Source: Polaribacter sp. SA4-10
GTDB taxonomy: Bacteria > Bacteroidota > Bacteroidia > Flavobacteriales > Flavobacteriaceae
Direction of reading: 5' to 3'
NCBI RefSeq assembly: GCF_002163835.1
Contig: NZ_CP019331.1
Location: forward strand, 1,711,001-1,775,000
Length of the DNA stretch: 64,000 bases
Shown here: one piece after another, positions 1 through 8,798 of the stretch
Numbering within the stretch: the first letter of the stretch is position 1
Layout: each line of letters opens with the position of its first letter
The notes under the pieces: generated by a model
What the model saw: only the letters and a program-made list of their open reading frames with translations
Told to the model about the DNA's origin: nothing
Database searches by the model: none
Made by a program: the position numbers and the translations under genes

Positions 1-1734
1 AGACCCTAATTTTAGATTTAAATTATTATAATTTGCTTCAATCCCTTCTCCTACAAATTCTTTATAATAAGGAATCACAACAGTTTCAACCTCTTCAAAA
101 AAAGCATATAACATTCTACTTAAAGGATGATTTGAGGCTCTTAATGTACTTTTTAATATAATTTCTTCTTGTTCATTTAGCGCAATACCAGTATAAGAAA
201 TTGTATTTTCTTTATTCGTAGTTAGTGTTCCCGTTTTATCAAAAACCAATGTATCTATTGCTGCTAATTGCTCTACAACAGTTGCATTTTTTAAATAGAA
301 TTTCTGTTTTCCAAAAATGCGCAACATATTTCCTAATGTAAATGGTGCTGCCAATGCAATAGCACAAGGACACGCAATAATTAAAACTGCGGTAAAGACA
401 TTTAATGCTTTGCTAGCATCAAAATACATCCAAAATGCAGTTGATAAAAAGGCGATTAATAAAACAACAATCGTAAAATGCTTACTTATGCTATCTGTTA
501 TTGTTTTAAAGTGCGATTTTTCGTCTTTTTTAAAAACATCATTACTCCATAATTGCGTTAAATAACTTTGTGAAACAGAAGCCAAAACTTCCATTTCTAA
601 AATTCCTGAAAGTTGCTTACCTCCTGCAAATAATTTATCTCCAGACTTTTTACTAACTGGCACGGCTTCACCTGTAACAAAACTATAGTCTATTTCTGCA
701 TTTCCGTTCATTAAAATTCCATCTACAGGAATTAATTCTTGGTTTCTAATGAGTAATCTATCTCCTTTTTGAATGTCATAAATCTGAACATTCTCTTCTT
801 TATAATTTGTTGTAATTCTTGTAACAGCAATGGGGAAGTACGATTTATAATCTCTTTCAAAAGACAAAAAATTATAGGTTTTTTGTTGAAAAAATTTCCC
901 AAGAAGCAAGAAAAAAACCAACCCTGTTAGACTATCAAAAAAACCTGTTCCTAAATCAAATATAATTTCTGCTGTACTTCTAATAAATAAAACTGAAATC
1001 CCTAATGCAATGGGAACATCAATATTTAATATTTTAGCCTTTACTCCTTTAAATGCAGAAATAAAATAATCCTGTCCTGCATAAAAAACTACTGGAAGAG
1101 AGAAGAAAAACATTAACCACCTAAAAACACCTTTATAGTGTTCTATCCAAAAACCTGTTACTTCAAAATATTCTGGAAAAGATAAAAACATAACATTTCC
1201 AAAAGCAAAACCAGCAACTCCTAATTTATAGATTAAACTTCTATCAACTTTCTTTTTTCCAGCTTCATAGTCTTCTAAACTAATGTAGGGTTCATAGCCA
1301 ATAGAACTTAATAGTAATACTATTTCTTTTAAAGATGTAGTAGCTGAATTATAGGTAACGCTAACTGTTTTCTTAGGAAAATCTACTTGAGAAGAAGAAA
1401 TATTGGTATTTAATTTATGTAAATTTTCTAAAACCCAAATACAAGAACTACAATGAATATGTGGTAGGTATAAAGTTGCTATTTGTGTATTTCCATCATT
1501 AAAATCTAATAGTTTATCTACAATTTCCGTATTATCCAAGAAATTATATTTTCCTTGAATGTCAGTTGGAATTGCTCCAGGATTGTCTTGATAATTGTAA
1601 TAACACGTTAAATCATTTTCAGAAAAAATTTCATAAACAGTCTTACAACCATTACAACAGAAAGATTTATCGTTAAATTGAATTAAATTTTTATCACAAG
1701 AATCGCCACAGTGGTAACATTGTGTAGCTTTCAT
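1..1734 (-). CDS. ccoI: Copper-type heavy-metal P-type ATPase, CcoI/FixI-like (partial, C-terminus off window)
   Basis: Inner-membrane P1B ATPase, probably exporting copper for cbb3 cytochrome oxidase assembly. The 578 visible residues start at the ATG at 1734. The N-terminus has a cysteine cluster (CYHCG, then CCNGC near residue 30), followed by a metal-binding domain with HCSSC near residue 100. Several membrane segments follow, then VTGEAVPV in the actuator domain, the CPC channel motif (CPCAIALAAP) and the phosphorylation motif DKTGT with HPLS beyond it. The ATP-binding end and last helices lie left of the window. In Bacteroidota this CysCys-HMA-CPC form is usually the first gene of the ccoI-ccoS-ccoNO-ccoP cluster, and the divergent Fnr-type regulator fits. 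The downstream cco genes are not visible, so CcoI rather than a general CopA rests on family form and context. Confidence 0.85.
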   Translation of the reverse strand, partial: MKATQCYHCGDSCDKNLIQFNDKSFCCNGCKTVYEIFSENDLTCYYNYQDNPGAIPTDIQGKYNFLDNTEIVDKLLDFNDGNTQIATLYLPHIHCSSCIWVLENLHKLNTNISSSQVDFPKKTVSVTYNSATTSLKEIVLLLSSIGYEPYISLEDYEAGKKKVDRSLIYKLGVAGFAFGNVMFLSFPEYFEVTGFWIEHYKGVFRWLMFFFSLPVVFYAGQDYFISAFKGVKAKILNIDVPIALGISVLFIRSTAEIIFDLGTGFFDSLTGLVFFLLLGKFFQQKTYNFLSFERDYKSYFPIAVTRITTNYKEENVQIYDIQKGDRLLIRNQELIPVDGILMNGNAEIDYSFVTGEAVPVSKKSGDKLFAGGKQLSGILEMEVLASVSQSYLTQLWSNDVFKKDEKSHFKTITDSISKHFTIVVLLIAFLSTAFWMYFDASKALNVFTAVLIIACPCAIALAAPFTLGNMLRIFGKQKFYLKNATVVEQLAAIDTLVFDKTGTLTTNKENTISYTGIALNEQEEIILKSTLRASNHPLSRMLYAFFEEVETVVIPYYKEFVGEGIEANYNNLNLKLGS

Positions 1735-1784
1735 ATTTACTATTTTGCCTCCAACAAATTACCAATAAGAGTTCGCTTTAAAAT

Positions 1785-1798
1785 ATGATATTAATCAG
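1785..1798. promoter_or_regulatory. FNR-like operator box
   Basis: ATGAT-ATTA-ATCAG is a TGAT-N4-ATCA dyad matching the FNR consensus TTGAT-N4-ATCAA except for the outer bases. It is centred about 40 bp upstream of the start predicted from the -7 element at 1821-1828, the usual class II activator position. It lies between ccoI and the Crp/Fnr gene and could serve either. Confidence 0.6.
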
Positions 1799-1820
1799 CT
1801 TTTAAATTTCTGTGTAAAAT

Positions 1821-1828
1821 TATCTTTG
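1821..1828 (+). promoter_or_regulatory. -7 promoter element of the Crp/Fnr gene
   Basis: TATCTTTG is a perfect match to the Bacteroidota -7 consensus TAnnTTTG, 22 bp before the ATG at 1851. Confidence 0.6.
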
Positions 1829-1850
1829 CACAATAAATCACACAGTAATT

Positions 1851-2537
1851 ATGAGCAAATGTCAACATTGTATTGTTCGGCGATTTAATTCCTTTAACAG
1901 CCTCACTAAAGAGGAGTTAATAAGAATATCTTCTTGTAAAACTACTAGAAAAATTAAAAAAGGAGAAACTCTTTTTGAAGAAGGTGAACGTATAAATGGA
2001 ATCTACTGCATTAAAGAAGGTGTTTGTAAAATTTCTAAAATGAGTGAAAACGGTAGAAATCAAATTTTAAACTTGCTTAAACACGGAGATTTATTGGGGC
2101 AAAGAAGTTTAGTTTCAGATGAAGTTTCTAATCTAAAAGCGGTTGCATTAAATGATATGAAAGTTTGTTTTATTCCAAAGGAAGAAATACTTAGCGACTT
2201 AGAAAAAAATCCAGATTTTACTTTAAGCATTTTAAAAGACATGGCTACTTCTTTAAAAATAGCAGATAATGTTATTGTTGATATGGCTCAAAAAACGGTA
2301 AAACAAAGACTTGCTGAAGTTCTCTTAAAATTAAATACTATATTTCATAATAAAAATGAAGATGTTATTAATCTGAAACTTTCCCGTGAAGAAATTGCAA
2401 ATCTAATTGGTACCGCTACAGAATCTGCCATTCGATTATTATCAGAATTTAAAAAGAAGAACATCATAGAGTTTAAAGGAAAAAACATTGCAATACTCAA
2501 CAAAGTTGAATTAGAAAAAATTGTACAAGGTTTTTAG
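1851..2537 (+). CDS. Crp/Fnr-family transcriptional regulator
   Basis: Cytoplasmic regulator of 228 residues. An N-terminal cyclic-nucleotide-type beta-barrel (about 20-140) is followed by a long dimer helix and a winged helix-turn-helix (about 172-215, SREEIANLIG then TATESAIRLL). In the recognition helix the Glu and Arg of the FNR ExxSR motif are kept (ESAIR), in line with TGAT half-site binding. Cysteines at 4, 7 and 29 could hold an Fe-S cluster, although the spacing differs from E. coli FNR. It is divergent from the CcoI-like ATPase with an FNR-like box between them, so an oxygen- or redox-responsive role in respiration is likely. Direct oxygen sensing is inference. Confidence 0.88.
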   Translation: MSKCQHCIVRRFNSFNSLTKEELIRISSCKTTRKIKKGETLFEEGERINGIYCIKEGVCKISKMSENGRNQILNLLKHGDLLGQRSLVSDEVSNLKAVALNDMKVCFIPKEEILSDLEKNPDFTLSILKDMATSLKIADNVIVDMAQKTVKQRLAEVLLKLNTIFHNKNEDVINLKLSREEIANLIGTATESAIRLLSEFKKKNIIEFKGKNIAILNKVELEKIVQGF

Positions 2538-2562
2538 CATCTAAAATTTTCTTTCTAATTAA

Positions 2563-3774
2563 CTAATTTTCAGCTAACGCTTTCGCTGTAATAAAACCAC
2601 CAGTCCAAGCATTCTGAAAGTTAAACCCACCAGTTACAGCATCAATATTTAAAACTTCACCAACAATAAATAAATTTTTGTGAAGCTTACTTTCAAAACG
2701 CTTAAAATTAATTTCTTTTAAATCTATTCCTCCAGCAGTTACAAATTCATCTTTAAAAGTTGTTCTTCCATTTGCATTATAAACACCTTTAGTAAGCTCG
2801 TTTGCTAAACTTTCTATCTGTTTATTACTAAGATCTGCCCAGTTTTGAGTTTCCTTAATATGAGAATACAATACAAAACGTTCCCAAAGTCTTTTAGAAA
2901 TATCTTCAAAAGGCGATTTTAAAATAATCGTTTTTCTTGGTTCTTTTTTCTTTAAATTTTGTAAAACATTTACAATTTGATTGGTAGATCTAGACAACCA
3001 ATTTACCTCTACATTGTATTGGTAATTTTTTTCTGCTAAAATTCTTGCACCAAAAGCAGATAATTTTAAAACTGCTGGTCCACTCATTCCCCAATGCGTA
3101 ATTAGTAAAGGCCCAGAAGTTTCTAAATTTGTACCCACTAATTTAACAGTAGCATTTGGCACAGAAGTTCCCAATAAATCTGTTAATCTTTTATCTTTTA
3201 TATTAAAGGTAAATAAAGAGGGAACAGGAGGAATAATAGAGTGATCTAGCGTTTCACACAATTCCCAAATTTTCTTACTACTTCCTGCAGCTATTACCAA
3301 TTTATCTGCTTTAAAAGTTTCCTCTTTTGTGTTAATAACCCATTTATTATCTTGTTGATAAACAGAATTTACTCCGTGATTTGTTAACACTTTAATCCCT
3401 AAGTTATCAACCGCTTTTTGAAAACAATCTATAATTGCCTGACTTGTATTTGCTTCTGGAAAAACACGGTTATCACTTTCAATTTTTAAAGGAATTCCTC
3501 TATCATCAAACCATTCAAAAGTGTCACCTGTCATAAATTGATGAAAAGGTCCTAATAATTCTTTTTCTCCTCTTGGATAAAACTTAACCAGTTCTTTAGG
3601 TTCAAAACACGCATGCGTAACATTACATCTTCCACCTCCAGAAATTTTAACCTTTTGTAAAACATCACCCGATTTTTCAAGAATTGTAATATCTAATTCA
3701 GGGTTATTTTCTTTCGCATTTATTGCTGTAAAATATCCTGCTGCTCCTCCTCCAATAATTATTACTTTGTTCAT
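2563..3774 (-). CDS. NAD(P)/FAD-dependent oxidoreductase, HI0933/YhiN family
   Basis: Flavoprotein of 403 residues. The N-terminal dinucleotide-binding motif GGGAAGYFTAINA begins near residue 8. The family signature GGGRCNVTH follows near residue 47, and the C-terminal AGGIDLKEI and TGGFNFQNAWTGG segments close the FAD site. Length and order match the YhiN/BaiN family, whose physiological substrate is mostly unknown. Its start overlaps the stop of the GHMP kinase by 4 nt, so it is translated from the same mRNA as the mevalonate genes. No membrane segment or signal peptide is seen. The family call is firm; the reaction is not known. Confidence 0.88.
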   Translation of the reverse strand: MNKVIIIGGGAAGYFTAINAKENNPELDITILEKSGDVLQKVKISGGGRCNVTHACFEPKELVKFYPRGEKELLGPFHQFMTGDTFEWFDDRGIPLKIESDNRVFPEANTSQAIIDCFQKAVDNLGIKVLTNHGVNSVYQQDNKWVINTKEETFKADKLVIAAGSSKKIWELCETLDHSIIPPVPSLFTFNIKDKRLTDLLGTSVPNATVKLVGTNLETSGPLLITHWGMSGPAVLKLSAFGARILAEKNYQYNVEVNWLSRSTNQIVNVLQNLKKKEPRKTIILKSPFEDISKRLWERFVLYSHIKETQNWADLSNKQIESLANELTKGVYNANGRTTFKDEFVTAGGIDLKEINFKRFESKLHKNLFIVGEVLNIDAVTGGFNFQNAWTGGFITAKALAEN

Positions 3775-4697
3775 AAAACCATTTCTGAATATGAAAGAAT
3801 TGTTTCAAATCCTTTATTTTTAAAATAAGCTGGAGTTGTTGAGTTCCCTGTTGCTAAAACAAAATCTCCTCCCCAAGCTCCTAAACTTTTTATTTCTCCA
3901 AAATAAGCTGGAAATAAATTTTCTTTTACTGTTTTTACTTTGATAATTGAACTGATGATTTTCTCATGCTCAACAATTAATCTATTAAAATCTTCCAATG
4001 ATTTTACACTTAAAAATGCATCAGAAATTTCTGAAATCATTTTTATTTCTTTCTCTATGTGCTGTTTCGTTTCCCTAAACTTCGCAATTCCTTCTTTAGA
4101 ATCTTGTTTCTTGTTTAAATGCACAAAAAACAAATTTTCTTTAAAAGATGGATTAAACGCTACCTGCTCAACAATCGGTTTTTTATTTTCTAATTGATAA
4201 AAAATAGGCGAATTATTCTGAGCACAAGCAATATCATAACCACTTCCTTTAAACGAATTCCACAAGAGTTTAAAAGCATCTATATTTGCCCAAGAAGCAA
4301 TAGAATTTATTAATGTTGATGAACTTCCTAAACCCCAATCTCTTGGAAATGTTAAGTTTGTTTTTACTACAAATCCATTTTTAGTTTGCAAAAAATCTGG
4401 ATTCAACTTTTTAGCTTCTTGTAATATTGTTAGTAATGTTTCTGCTATAAACTCTGCATTTCCTTCTTTATCAGAATTAAAACTACAATTTACCAAACGT
4501 AGTTTTTGCAAGTCAAAAACTGCTTCAAACCAACATTCTCCAGAGTTTGTAAAACTACCCCAAATTAATTGAGGTTCACGTATTTTTTCAACAATTAAAT
4601 CTTGTCCAAATTTTGTTGGAACAGCCAAAGATTTTGCCCCCTCTAAAACAACATATTCTCCTGTTAATAATAATTTTCCGTTTGAATAAAAGTTCAT
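3771..4697 (-). CDS. GHMP kinase, probably a mevalonate-pathway kinase
   Basis: Cytoplasmic ATP-dependent small-molecule kinase of 308 residues. GKLLLTGEYVVLEG at the N-terminus and DWGLGSSSTL near residue 120 form the GHMP substrate and phosphate loops; GSGYDIACA follows in the middle. It starts 1 nt inside the stop of HMG-CoA reductase (TAATG), so the two are translationally coupled. That places it in isoprenoid synthesis as mevalonate or phosphomevalonate kinase. Which step it performs cannot be settled by eye. The C-terminal motif GAWGGDFVLATG is consistent with the family's last glycine-rich loop. Confidence 0.85.
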   Translation of the reverse strand: MNFYSNGKLLLTGEYVVLEGAKSLAVPTKFGQDLIVEKIREPQLIWGSFTNSGECWFEAVFDLQKLRLVNCSFNSDKEGNAEFIAETLLTILQEAKKLNPDFLQTKNGFVVKTNLTFPRDWGLGSSSTLINSIASWANIDAFKLLWNSFKGSGYDIACAQNNSPIFYQLENKKPIVEQVAFNPSFKENLFFVHLNKKQDSKEGIAKFRETKQHIEKEIKMISEISDAFLSVKSLEDFNRLIVEHEKIISSIIKVKTVKENLFPAYFGEIKSLGAWGGDFVLATGNSTTPAYFKNKGFETILSYSEMVL

Positions 4698-6430
4698 TAT
4701 ACCAACTTAAATTGTTTAAAATGATGTGTAAAATGTTTTACTTGAAATTTCTTCCAATACTCATAATCTAATTCACCAAAAAATGGATGAACTACAGTGT
4801 TGTTTTTATCTTCAGCAAAAACTTTTACAAAAAACTGAATTTGACCTATTAAATCATCAATTGCATCTTCTATACTTTCAAATTTTAAATCACTTGGCTC
4901 TTCAGACAAAAATGAGGCTTTAAAACCAGCTTGAAGTTCATTTTCTGTATTTAAAAAAGGTTTTCTACGTGACGTTTTATCATCAGAAACAAATATTTCT
5001 ACGTCCCAATTTCCATTAGCAATCTGTGTTACGGCGCTTAAATGTTCAACCATTTGTTGCCCATTCATTTTTCCGAAAACAGGTTTATCATCAACTTTTA
5101 ACGTTGATAATTTGCTTCTAACCGCATCAATATTTAAAAAATCTACCCAATGAATTCTTAGTTTTCTTAATTCATTAAATTTTGTAACAACGGCACTATG
5201 AGAAACCGTTCTTTTGTCAAAATAATTAGTAATTTCTATTTTTTCTGCGTCTGTTACTCCTAACTGATTTAAGATATTTTGCAAGTGCATTTTCATATGT
5301 CCATGCTGAATTCCTTTAGTTGTTAATGCTCTTAAAGCTGCAAAATTTTGAGCTAAACCAGCAGCAGCCATAATTTGCATTAAAGTGCTAGCAGATGGTT
5401 TTTGCAACATTTCTAAAGATAATTTTGCCATTGGATGTAAAGCTGTTAAACCTCCAACGGTTCCTAAAGCCAGTGGAAGTTCTATCCAGAATTTAAAGAT
5501 CCCATCATTAATAGAACAATGAGACAAACTTCTGTATTCTCCACTTCTAGATGCGTATGCATGCGCACCCGCTTCAACGGCTCTAAAGTCATTACCTGTT
5601 GCTAAAACTACAGAATCAATTCCGTTCATAATTCCTTTATTATGAGTCACTGCTCTATAAGGTTCTACTTCGGCAATTTGTACTGCTTGATAAAATTTCT
5701 CTGCAAATTTCTGTGGATTTTCACCACCCAATTCTTCAATTTTACAACTTACTTCTGCTCTTACTAAACATTCTGGGACATAATTAGAAAGAATACTCAT
5801 CACAATTTCAATGTCTTCCCTTTCAAACTTTTTTGCAATTACTTCTAAACAAGAGTTTATGAAGTTTGCTCCCATAGAATCTTTTGTTTCAAAAGTTATA
5901 TGAAGTTGATAATAGTTTGGTAATTTATACGTTTTATCAACTAATTTTATATCTAGAATTCCACCTCCACGTTTTTCCATATTTTTAGTAATGGAAGCCG
6001 TTGCGGCAAATAAATCCGTTTTATTTTTATTGAAATAATTTTCTAATTCAGTTTTATCGCCAGCAAACATAAAATGTACTTGACCAATTTTTGTAGTACC
6101 AATTACAGTTGTTTTAAAACCTCCTCTTGTACTCCAAAACTTACCGACTAAAGAAGCTGCAGCAACTACAGAACTTTCTTCTACAACCATTGGAATAGCA
6201 TATGTCCTATTATTAATCACAAAATTTGGTGCAATACCATAAGGCATGTAAAAGTTAGAAATGGTGTTTTCTATAAAATCATCATGAAGTTCTTGTAAAT
6301 CATTATCAATATTCCAATATTGCTTAATAATACCTACACTTTCTGGTTGATTTTTAAAGTAATTTGCTGCTAACCATTTTATTTTTTCTTCTTTGGTCAA
6401 CTTTGAAAACCCCGAAATAATTTTGCTCAT
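4697..6430 (-). CDS. HMG-CoA reductase, class II type, with C-terminal DUF1569/DinB-like extension
   Basis: Reduces HMG-CoA to mevalonate, the committed step of the mevalonate route. Residues about 1-430 are a class II reductase: EESSVVAAAS holds the catalytic Glu, HNKGIMNGID the Lys, LATGNDFR the Asp and QHGHMKMH the His. The remaining about 145 residues are not part of a normal class II reductase of about 430 residues. They carry FGKMNGQQMVEHL and HPFFGEL...HFTHHFKQF, which resemble the DUF1569 branch of the DinB four-helix superfamily. The reading frame is continuous across the join. First gene of a three-gene overlapping operon. Confidence 0.9.
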   Translation of the reverse strand: MSKIISGFSKLTKEEKIKWLAANYFKNQPESVGIIKQYWNIDNDLQELHDDFIENTISNFYMPYGIAPNFVINNRTYAIPMVVEESSVVAAASLVGKFWSTRGGFKTTVIGTTKIGQVHFMFAGDKTELENYFNKNKTDLFAATASITKNMEKRGGGILDIKLVDKTYKLPNYYQLHITFETKDSMGANFINSCLEVIAKKFEREDIEIVMSILSNYVPECLVRAEVSCKIEELGGENPQKFAEKFYQAVQIAEVEPYRAVTHNKGIMNGIDSVVLATGNDFRAVEAGAHAYASRSGEYRSLSHCSINDGIFKFWIELPLALGTVGGLTALHPMAKLSLEMLQKPSASTLMQIMAAAGLAQNFAALRALTTKGIQHGHMKMHLQNILNQLGVTDAEKIEITNYFDKRTVSHSAVVTKFNELRKLRIHWVDFLNIDAVRSKLSTLKVDDKPVFGKMNGQQMVEHLSAVTQIANGNWDVEIFVSDDKTSRRKPFLNTENELQAGFKASFLSEEPSDLKFESIEDAIDDLIGQIQFFVKVFAEDKNNTVVHPFFGELDYEYWKKFQVKHFTHHFKQFKLV

Positions 6431-6455
6431 CTGTCTTTCTATAAACTATCAACAA

Positions 6456-6463
6456 CAAATATA
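6456..6463 (-). promoter_or_regulatory. -7 element for the HMG-CoA reductase operon
   Basis: The minus strand reads TATATTTG, a perfect TAnnTTTG, about 26 bp before the ATG at 6430. Confidence 0.5.
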
Positions 6464-6573
6464 AATCAATCATATAAAACATTATAGTATATTTAATTTT
6501 TATCATTTTTTAAGCCGTTTTTTACTGATTTTTCCGTAAACTTGGCAAACTATTATTAAATACGGAGTATTCC

Positions 6574-8793
6574 ATGAAAAAATCAATCATTATTACAACT
6601 ATTTCTTTATTTATAAGTTGTGTGGCAATTTCACAAACAACTTCAAGTTATAAAACGGGAACTAAAGAAATTACGCTAAAAGAAATTTGGAATGGCACTT
6701 TTTCATCAGAAAGAATGAATGCTTTAAATTCTATGAATGGTGATTTTTACTCTTTATTAAATACTGATAAAGAAACAAAATTAACTACTGTAGATGTTTA
6801 TAGTTATAAAACTTTAGAAAAAATTAAAACGGTTGTTAATAGTCAAGATTTAAAAAATTTAGATGGTTTTTCTTCCTATTCTTTTAATAATGATGAAACA
6901 AAATTAATTTTAGGAACTGATTTTAACCCGGTTTATAGACATTCTTTTACTGGTACTTTTTATGCCTATGACATTGCTTCTAAAAAACTTTCTTTAATTG
7001 GAAAAGAAATTCAAGAACCCACTTTTTCTCCAGATAATTTAAAAATTGCCTACGCAAAAGACAACAATTTATTTGTTAAAAATCTCGCTACAAATGCAAT
7101 TACTCAAATTACTAAAGATGGTAAAAAAAATCACATAATTAACGGAACAACAGATTGGGTTTACGAAGAAGAATTTGCTTTTGTAAAAGCTTTTAAATGG
7201 AGTAATGATAGTAATTTTATCGCTTTTTTACGTTTTGATGAAACTACAGTTCCAACTTTTTCTATGGATATTGTTGGTAAAGAAAACTACCCAACACAAG
7301 AAGTTTTTAAATACCCGAAAGCTGGAGAAAAAAATGCAACTGTTTCTTTGCACATGTATACTATAAATGCAGGAAACTCTAAAAAAATTAGCTTAGGAAA
7401 TTACGAATACATTCCAAGAATAAAATGGTCTAACGAAGACAACATTTTAATTGCAACAACTTTAAATCGTCATCAAAATGATTTAAAACTATTTAAAGTA
7501 AATGCATCAAGAACAAGCTCTACGCTATTATTAAACGAAAAAGATAACGCTTATGTAGACATACATGACAACTTAACTTTTTTAAATGATCATAGTTTTA
7601 TCTGGACAAGTGAAAAAGACGGTTATAATCATATTTATCATTATTCATCAACAGGAAAACTGATAAATCAGATTACAAAAGGAAATTGGGAAGTAACTAA
7701 ATACTATGGTTTTAATAAAGATAAGAAAACAATTTATTATCAATCTGTAGAAAATGGCTCAGTAAACAGAGGTGTATATTCTATTGGATTAGACGGAAAA
7801 AACAAGCAACTTTTAAGCAATGAATCTGGACAAAACAGCGCTGCTTTTAGTAAAAACTTACACTACTTTATAAATACATATTCTTCAACTGAAATTCCAC
7901 CAATTTACGCTTTATATTCTGGTGAAGGAGAAATGTTAAAAGTGATAAAAGACAATGCTAGTTTAAAAGAAAAAATGTCTGAATATAAAATGAGTCCTAA
8001 AGAGTTTTCAACGATTAATATTAATGGAAACGATTTAAATATGTGGATGATTAAACCTGCAAATTTTGATGATAATAAAAAATACCCATTATTAATGTTT
8101 CAATATTCTGGTCCGGGTTCACAACAAGTTGGAAATCGCTGGAACGGAAGTAATGACTACTGGCATAACATGTTAGCGCAAACAGGAATAATTGTAGTTT
8201 GTGTAGACGGAAGAGGAACAGGATTAAAAGGAAGAGATTTCAAGAAAGTGACCCAAAAAGAATTAGGTAAATATGAAGTTGACGATCAAATTGCTGCTGC
8301 AAAAAAATTAGCAGCGCGTAGTTATATCGACAATAACAATATTGGTATTTGGGGTTGGTCTTATGGAGGCTTTATGAGTACAAATTGTCTTTTAAAAGGA
8401 AATGATATTTTTACAACTGCAATTGCAGTTGCACCTGTTACTTCTTGGCGTTTTTATGACTCTGTTTATACAGAAAGATATATGCAAACTCCGCAAGAAA
8501 ATGCAAGTGGTTACGATGATAATTCACCAATTAATTATGCAGACAAACTAAAGGGAAAATATTTATTAGTTCACGGTACAGGAGATGATAATGTTCATGT
8601 TCAGAATACATACAGAATGGTAAATGCACTGGTAACAGCCAATAAACAATTTGATTTGGCTATTTTTCCAGACAGAACTCACGGAATTTACGAAGGAAGA
8701 GGAACACGATTGAATTTATATACAAAAATGACAAACTTCATTCAAGAAAACTTAAATAAAAACAAAGATAAATCAATAGAAATAAAAGGATAA
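6574..8793 (+). CDS. S9-family dipeptidyl peptidase IV-like serine peptidase
   Basis: Exported prolyl-type peptidase of 739 residues that removes dipeptides from N-termini. An N-terminal signal peptide is followed by a beta-propeller (about 50-470) and an alpha/beta hydrolase domain. WVYEEEFAF carries the double-Glu motif that binds the substrate amino terminus. The catalytic Ser is in GWSYGGF (about 600), the Asp in GTGDDNVH and the His in RTHGIYEG. It ends 5 nt before a POT-family peptide transporter, so released dipeptides are probably taken up by the product of the next gene. Start ATG 6574 gives a clean signal peptide; no Shine-Dalgarno is seen. Confidence 0.93.
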   Translation: MKKSIIITTISLFISCVAISQTTSSYKTGTKEITLKEIWNGTFSSERMNALNSMNGDFYSLLNTDKETKLTTVDVYSYKTLEKIKTVVNSQDLKNLDGFSSYSFNNDETKLILGTDFNPVYRHSFTGTFYAYDIASKKLSLIGKEIQEPTFSPDNLKIAYAKDNNLFVKNLATNAITQITKDGKKNHIINGTTDWVYEEEFAFVKAFKWSNDSNFIAFLRFDETTVPTFSMDIVGKENYPTQEVFKYPKAGEKNATVSLHMYTINAGNSKKISLGNYEYIPRIKWSNEDNILIATTLNRHQNDLKLFKVNASRTSSTLLLNEKDNAYVDIHDNLTFLNDHSFIWTSEKDGYNHIYHYSSTGKLINQITKGNWEVTKYYGFNKDKKTIYYQSVENGSVNRGVYSIGLDGKNKQLLSNESGQNSAAFSKNLHYFINTYSSTEIPPIYALYSGEGEMLKVIKDNASLKEKMSEYKMSPKEFSTININGNDLNMWMIKPANFDDNKKYPLLMFQYSGPGSQQVGNRWNGSNDYWHNMLAQTGIIVVCVDGRGTGLKGRDFKKVTQKELGKYEVDDQIAAAKKLAARSYIDNNNIGIWGWSYGGFMSTNCLLKGNDIFTTAIAVAPVTSWRFYDSVYTERYMQTPQENASGYDDNSPINYADKLKGKYLLVHGTGDDNVHVQNTYRMVNALVTANKQFDLAIFPDRTHGIYEGRGTRLNLYTKMTNFIQENLNKNKDKSIEIKG

Positions 8794-8798
8794 AAATT

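Noticed and set aside
317..565. Open frame on the plus strand opposite the P-type ATPase
   Set aside because: Antisense to conserved ATPase motifs, so a shadow.
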